DNA from: an uncultured Collinsella sp.
GTDB lineage: Bacteria > Actinomycetota > Coriobacteriia > Coriobacteriales > Coriobacteriaceae
Length of the DNA stretch: 17,676 bases
Direction of reading: 5' to 3'
Assembly (NCBI GenBank): GCA_902489775.1
Contig: CABUBH010000039.1
Coordinates: 1 to 17,676 of the forward strand
The notes beneath the pieces are model-generated. The model saw nothing but the letters and a program-made list of their open reading frames with translations, was not told where the DNA came from and searched no databases. Below, piece by piece: positions 14,774-17,676 of this stretch. Position numbers and translations under genes: made by a program. The first letter of the stretch is position 1; every line of letters begins with the position of its first letter.

Positions 14774-15628
14774 ATGTCCATTCGTATCATTACCGATTCC
14801 GCGAGCGATATGACGCCGGCTGAGCATCCCGCTCTGCGTGTTCTGCCGCTGTCCGTCACCTTTGGCACCGATGTGTACATGGATGGCGTCGACATCGATC
14901 ACCAGCGCTTTTACGAGATGCTCGTGGAGCGCGACGAGCTGCCCAAGACCGGTCAGGTCAACCCGTACGCCTTTTCGCAGGCTATCGCCGAGGTTCGCGA
15001 GGCCGGCGACGAGGCGGTGATCATTACCGTGGGCGCCAAGCTTTCGGGCACCAATCAGAGCGCCCGTACCGCACTTGCCGAGGCACCGGGCGGCGACGTG
15101 TTCATCGTGGACAGCAATAACGTGACCTTGGGCGAGCGCGTGCTGGTCGAATATGCGCTGCGCTTGGTGGACGAGGGCCGCAGTGCATCTCAGATCGCGG
15201 CGGCTGTCGAGGCCGTGCGCGACCGCGTGGTGGTTATCGGCCTGCTCGAGACGCTGGAGTACCTGGTGCGCGGCGGCCGTCTGTCTGCTGCGGCCGGCGC
15301 TGTGGGTACGCTGCTCAACGTGAAGCCGGTCGTGGCCGCCGAGGACGGCCTCATCGTGCAGTTGGGCAAAGCGCGCGGTTCCAAAAACGGTCGAAACTTG
15401 TTGAACCAGAAGGTCGAGCAGGCGGGCGGCATCGACTTTTCCATGCCGCTGGCGCTCGGCTATACGGGCCTTTCGGATGCGGTGCTCAAGAAGTATATCG
15501 AGGACAGCGCGACGCTGTGGGCTGGCCACACCGAGGGCGAGTTGCCCGTTCACACCATCGGCGCCACCATCGGCACCCACGTAGGCCCCGGCGCCGTAGC
15601 AGTAGCCTTCTTCCAGCCCGCCAACTAA
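14774..15628 (+). CDS. DegV family fatty-acid-binding protein (FakB-like)
   Basis: This 284-residue two-domain cytoplasmic protein has the DegV signatures: TDSASD (7-12), KTGQVNPYAF (58-67, in place of the common TSQPSP), GAKLSGTNQSAR (87-98), LLETLEYLVRGGRLS (157-171) and LLNVKPV (180-186). Family members hold one fatty acid in a tunnel between domains and present its carboxylate to the kinase FakA, feeding exogenous fatty acids into phospholipid. No FakA (DAK2) gene is in the window. The ATG at 14774 has AAAGGA with 6-nt spacing; an upstream in-frame ATG at 14669 lacks a site. It ends just before REP-like copy 3. Confidence 0.9.
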   Translation: MSIRIITDSASDMTPAEHPALRVLPLSVTFGTDVYMDGVDIDHQRFYEMLVERDELPKTGQVNPYAFSQAIAEVREAGDEAVIITVGAKLSGTNQSARTALAEAPGGDVFIVDSNNVTLGERVLVEYALRLVDEGRSASQIAAAVEAVRDRVVVIGLLETLEYLVRGGRLSAAAGAVGTLLNVKPVVAAEDGLIVQLGKARGSKNGRNLLNQKVEQAGGIDFSMPLALGYTGLSDAVLKKYIEDSATLWAGHTEGELPVHTIGATIGTHVGPGAVAVAFFQPAN

Positions 15629-15637
15629 CCTACCTGC

Positions 15638-15682
15638 CATAAACCACCACAAAGGGGACAGGCACCTTTGTGGTGGTTTATG
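15638..15682. repeat. REP-like palindrome copy 3, after degV
   Basis: The core 12-bp stem is extended to 18 bp here (15638-15655 with 15665-15682), loop GGACAGGCA, same orientation as copy 1. It begins 10 nt past the DegV stop. Confidence 0.85.
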
Positions 15683-15708
15683 CTTTTCCGGGTGGAAGGG
15701 AGCATGCG

Positions 15709-16029
15709 ATGGCGTCTGAGGGCTTTTTTGAACGGGTATACGAGGTGGTCGAGCAGATTCCCGAGGGGATGGTCGCCACGTACGGACAGGTGGCGCTGCT
15801 CGCCGGTCGTCCGCGAAGCGCGCGCTATGTGGGCTATGCGCTGCACAGCAATCCGCGCCCTGGTCTGATTCCCTGCCATCGTGTGGTGTTTGCCGATGGC
15901 CGTATTTGCGAGGGCTTTGCGTTTGGCGGCCCTGATGCTCAGCGTGAGCTCTTAACGGGGGAGGGCGTGACGTTTACCGATCCCATGCACGTCGACTTGG
16001 CCGCCTGTCGCTGGCCAGCAGGGCTCTAG
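15709..16029 (+). CDS. MGMT-type protein, DNA-binding/active-site domain only
   Basis: This 106-residue protein corresponds to the C-terminal domain of O6-alkylguanine-DNA alkyltransferase. It shows the helix-turn-helix (TYGQVALLAGRPRSARYVGYAL, split at 24-36 and 37-45, R39 as the arginine finger) and the active-site motif IPCHRVV with C56 intact. The N-terminal domain of full Ada/Ogt proteins (about 60-80 residues) is absent. Alkyltransferase-like (ATL) proteins, which are similarly short, usually replace this Cys by Trp, so retained Cys leaves open whether it repairs alkylated guanine itself or flags damage for excision repair. The start is set by GGAAGGGAG 6 nt before ATG; longer frames begin inside REP-like copy 3. 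Confidence 0.85.
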   Translation: MASEGFFERVYEVVEQIPEGMVATYGQVALLAGRPRSARYVGYALHSNPRPGLIPCHRVVFADGRICEGFAFGGPDAQRELLTGEGVTFTDPMHVDLAACRWPAGL

Positions 16030-16045
16030 CGGCTCCGCTGTGGCC

Positions 16046-16086
16046 AAAACCACCACAAAGGTGCCTGTCCCCTTTGTGGTGGTTTT
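16046..16086. repeat. REP-like palindrome copy 4, after the MGMT gene
   Basis: 16-bp stem AAAACCACCACAAAGG and complement (16046-16061 with 16071-16086), loop TGCCTGTCC as in copy 2. It ends in TTTT on one strand and begins with AAAA on the other, so it can terminate both ways. Confidence 0.85.
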
Positions 16087-16270
16087 CCGTTGCAGGTTTA
16101 CCGGAGCTAACTTATGGAGAAGGTATGGCGGCGCATATTGACGCTAGAAAGTAAACCACGGTGAACTATATTGGTTTCAGCAACGGAGCGGGCAATAGGC
16201 GATGAAAAAGCCTGCCCTGTTGAGTTTGATTCGCATTCCTCCCCTCTGTGCGATTCAACGGTGTACTTCG
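16087..16270. other. Intergenic stretch with no convincing gene
   Basis: Within the 392-bp gap between the MGMT gene and trpS, this part has only short frames on both strands without a good ribosome binding site. One minus-strand 19-codon frame (start 16234, MRIKLNRAGFF) has GGGAGG but only about 2 nt before its ATG. I assign nothing. Confidence 0.5.
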
Positions 16271-16312
16271 GGAACAGGCCCGCTGGCAACTAACTGCCAG
16301 CGGGCCTGTTCC
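16271..16312. repeat. Perfect 18-bp hairpin (42 nt)
   Basis: GGAACAGGCCCGCTGGCA (16271-16288), loop ACTAAC, and its exact complement (16295-16312). It is followed on the plus strand by TGTTTGT, a poor T tract. It could be a terminator for the plus strand, a backup for trpS, or a separate repeat element. Confidence 0.7.
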
Positions 16313-16359
16313 TGTTTGTCGGGGGAGTGCAATGGACAGAGCCGAACCGGTCGGGCACC

Positions 16360-16387
16360 AAAAAAGGCGGACGCCGTAGCGCCCGCC
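16360..16387 (-). terminator. Intrinsic terminator of trpS
   Basis: On the minus strand a 9-bp stem (16379-16387 with 16366-16374, one G-T pair) closed by a TACG tetraloop is followed by six T. It begins 35 nt past the trpS stop. The C(UACG)G loop is of the very stable UNCG type. Confidence 0.9.
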
Positions 16388-16421
16388 CAAAACAATCTAA
16401 AGCTCAAGCCAGCAGATCGGT

Positions 16422-17429
16422 CTAGTACACCATGCCCATGGCATCCTGAACCTCGGCCAGGGTCTGCTCGGCGATCTCGTTGGCGCGACGATTGCCCTCG
16501 TGCAGCACGTCCTTGACGTAATCCAGGTCGTTCTCGTAGCGCTGGCGACGCTCACGGATCGGCGCGAAGTACTCGTTGACGGCCTCGGTCACGTACTTCT
16601 TGAGCAGGCCGGAGCCGCCCATGCCGATCTCCTCGGCAATCTCGACCTCGGAACGACCGGTGCAGATGGCGGCCGTCGAAAGCAGGCCGGACACGCCGGG
16701 GCGGTTCTCGGGATCAAACGTAATCATGCGCTCGGAGTCGGTCTGGCTCTTCTTGATGCGCTTGGCCGTCTCCTCGGCGGTCATCGAGATGTTGATGGCG
16801 TTGCCGTAGCTCTTGCTCATCTTGCGACCGTCCAGGCCGGGCAGCAGCGGGGTCTCGGACAGCAGCGCTTCGACCTCGGGAAATACCTTGCCGTAGCGGT
16901 TGTTAAAGCGGCGTGCGATGGTGCGGGTAAGCTCGATGTGCGGCAGCTGGTCGCGACCGACGGGCACGACGTTGCCCTTGCAGAACAGGATGTCGCAGGC
17001 CTGGTGCACCGGGTAGCTGAGGAGCAGCCCCGTGAGCGCGTGGCCCGAGGCCTCCTGCTCGGCCTTCACCGTGGGGTTGCGCATGAGCTCGGATTCGGTG
17101 ACGAGCGACAGGAAGGGGAGCATGAGCTGGTTTAGGGCGGGCACGGCGGAGTGGGTGAAGATGATGGTCTTCTCCGGATCGATGCCGCAGGCCAGATAAT
17201 CGATGACCATGTTGTGCACGTTGTCGGCGATATTTGCCGTGGTGTCGCGGTCGGTGATGACCTGGTAGTCGCGGATGGTGCCGAAGTAGTGGCCCATGTG
17301 CAAGCGCCCCGTGGGGCGGTCGCCCGTGAGCATGGTGTATTTCTCTGGGTGCACGGCCAGATCGGCCTTGATCTCGTCGCTGATCTTCTTGGAGGCGAGG
17401 AAGGTGTCGCTCGTCAAATCGCTTGCCAT
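16422..17429 (-). CDS. trpS: Tryptophanyl-tRNA synthetase
   Basis: This 335-residue class I aminoacyl-tRNA synthetase charges tRNA-Trp with tryptophan using ATP. Motifs: TGDRPTGRLHMGHYFG (35-50), whose HMGH is the HIGH element, VPVGRDQLPHIELTR (155-169) for tryptophan recognition, and GRKMSKSYGN (201-210) with the KMSKS loop. Length is exactly typical for bacterial TrpRS. The start at 17429 is supported by GAGAGGA at about 9 nt and by the normal MASDLTSDTF-like beginning; a longer in-frame start at 17603 would run through the promoter region. It is a single gene with its own strong terminator, divergent from a tRNA-Val gene. Confidence 0.96.
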   Translation of the reverse strand: MASDLTSDTFLASKKISDEIKADLAVHPEKYTMLTGDRPTGRLHMGHYFGTIRDYQVITDRDTTANIADNVHNMVIDYLACGIDPEKTIIFTHSAVPALNQLMLPFLSLVTESELMRNPTVKAEQEASGHALTGLLLSYPVHQACDILFCKGNVVPVGRDQLPHIELTRTIARRFNNRYGKVFPEVEALLSETPLLPGLDGRKMSKSYGNAINISMTAEETAKRIKKSQTDSERMITFDPENRPGVSGLLSTAAICTGRSEVEIAEEIGMGGSGLLKKYVTEAVNEYFAPIRERRQRYENDLDYVKDVLHEGNRRANEIAEQTLAEVQDAMGMVY

Positions 17430-17533
17430 GGGGGCGGATCCTCTCTTTCTCGTGCGCCGTTTCGGGGTGGCGGCTTCGGCACTGAAAGCGCGGGAAGAGC
17501 CGCCAAACGGTGGAATTGTGAATATGTTGGGAT

Positions 17534-17539
17534 AGTATA
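17534..17539 (-). promoter_or_regulatory. Possible -10 element of trpS
   Basis: TATACT on the minus strand, about 105 nt before the trpS start, with no clear -35. It would leave a leader of about 100 nt in which I see no T-box motif. Confidence 0.35.
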
Positions 17540-17551
17540 CAAGATTCCCTC

Positions 17552-17580
17552 TTGCGCGCGTCGCGGAATCCGTGTAGTAT
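17552..17580 (+). promoter_or_regulatory. Candidate promoter of tRNA-Val
   Basis: TTGCGC (17552-17557), a 17-nt spacer and TAGTAT (17575-17580). An imperfect hairpin CGCAA-g-TCAC/GTGA-g-TTGCG (17591-17613) lies in the short 5' leader before the mature tRNA. Confidence 0.45.
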
Positions 17581-17623
17581 ATACAGCCGTCGCAAGTCAC
17601 CAAGTGAGTTGCGAAAACCCTTC

Positions 17624-17676
17624 GGTCGCTTGGCTCAGCGGGAGAGCATCGCCTTCACACGGCGGGGGTCACAGGT
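17624..17676 (+). tRNA. tRNA-Val (anticodon CAC), 5' part, cut by window end
   Basis: Acceptor strand GGTCGCT (17624-17630), TG, D-arm GCTC/GAGC with the conserved AGCGGGA loop, anticodon stem TCGCC/GGCGG with loop TTCACAC, and the start of the T-arm. Loop positions 34-36 read CAC, which decodes the valine codon GUG. The T-arm and 3' acceptor strand lie beyond the window. Confidence 0.92.

Noticed and set aside
13108..16086. CRISPR array from the repeated palindromes
   Set aside because: Spacing is irregular (hundreds of bases to over 1.5 kb), genes lie between copies, and orientation alternates.

Overview
The window reads as chromosomal DNA of a high-GC gut Actinomycetota of the class Coriobacteriia, most likely Collinsella. 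This is inferred from protein resemblance, strong AAGGAG-type ribosome binding sites and GC near 65% in housekeeping genes (39 of 60 bases at 12121-12180). No 16S gene is present to confirm it.

Layout. Positions 1-1342 (minus) hold the start of serA and all of serC, two consecutive steps of serine synthesis. Positions 1485-4588 hold an accessory block of visibly lower GC (28/60 at 2401-2460, 24/60 at 4141-4200). It contains a MazG-like pyrophosphohydrolase translationally coupled to a GIY-YIG nuclease/DUF2075 helicase fusion, a small plus-strand gene broken by a -1 frameshift, and a DUF3800 protein. Positions 4589-5190 have no protein gene. They carry three copies of a compact unit (extended -10 promoter, small hairpin, CCTCCAAG-type linker, GC-rich intrinsic terminator), each predicted to make an RNA of about 56 nt. 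Two copies point toward DUF3800 and one points away. A 73-nt palindrome closes the block.

Positions 5191-17676 return to ordinary core genes: a K+/H+ antiporter with TrkA-C domains (minus), a diadenosine-tetraphosphatase-like phosphatase (plus), a Wzx-type flippase with a probable TTG start (minus), a lactate permease and ATP-dependent PEP carboxykinase (plus), a B3/B4-domain protein, a MarR regulator, a DegV fatty-acid-binding protein, a one-domain MGMT-type protein (all plus), tryptophanyl-tRNA synthetase (minus), and the 5' part of a tRNA-Val(CAC) cut by the window end. Four near-identical palindromes (12-bp core stem, loop GGACAGGYA or its complement) follow pckA, the B3/B4 gene, degV and the MGMT gene in alternating orientation. 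They look like REP-type elements serving as terminators.

How it fits together. The lactate permease and PEP carboxykinase link lactate/C4 carbon to PEP, and serC/serA draw on 3-phosphoglycerate from the same part of glycolysis. The most unusual content is the DUF3800 gene with its cluster of small structured RNAs, one of which is a leader whose linker is perfectly complementary to the DUF3800 ribosome binding site. Beside it lies the MazG + GIY-YIG-DUF2075 pair, a plausible but unproven defence module.
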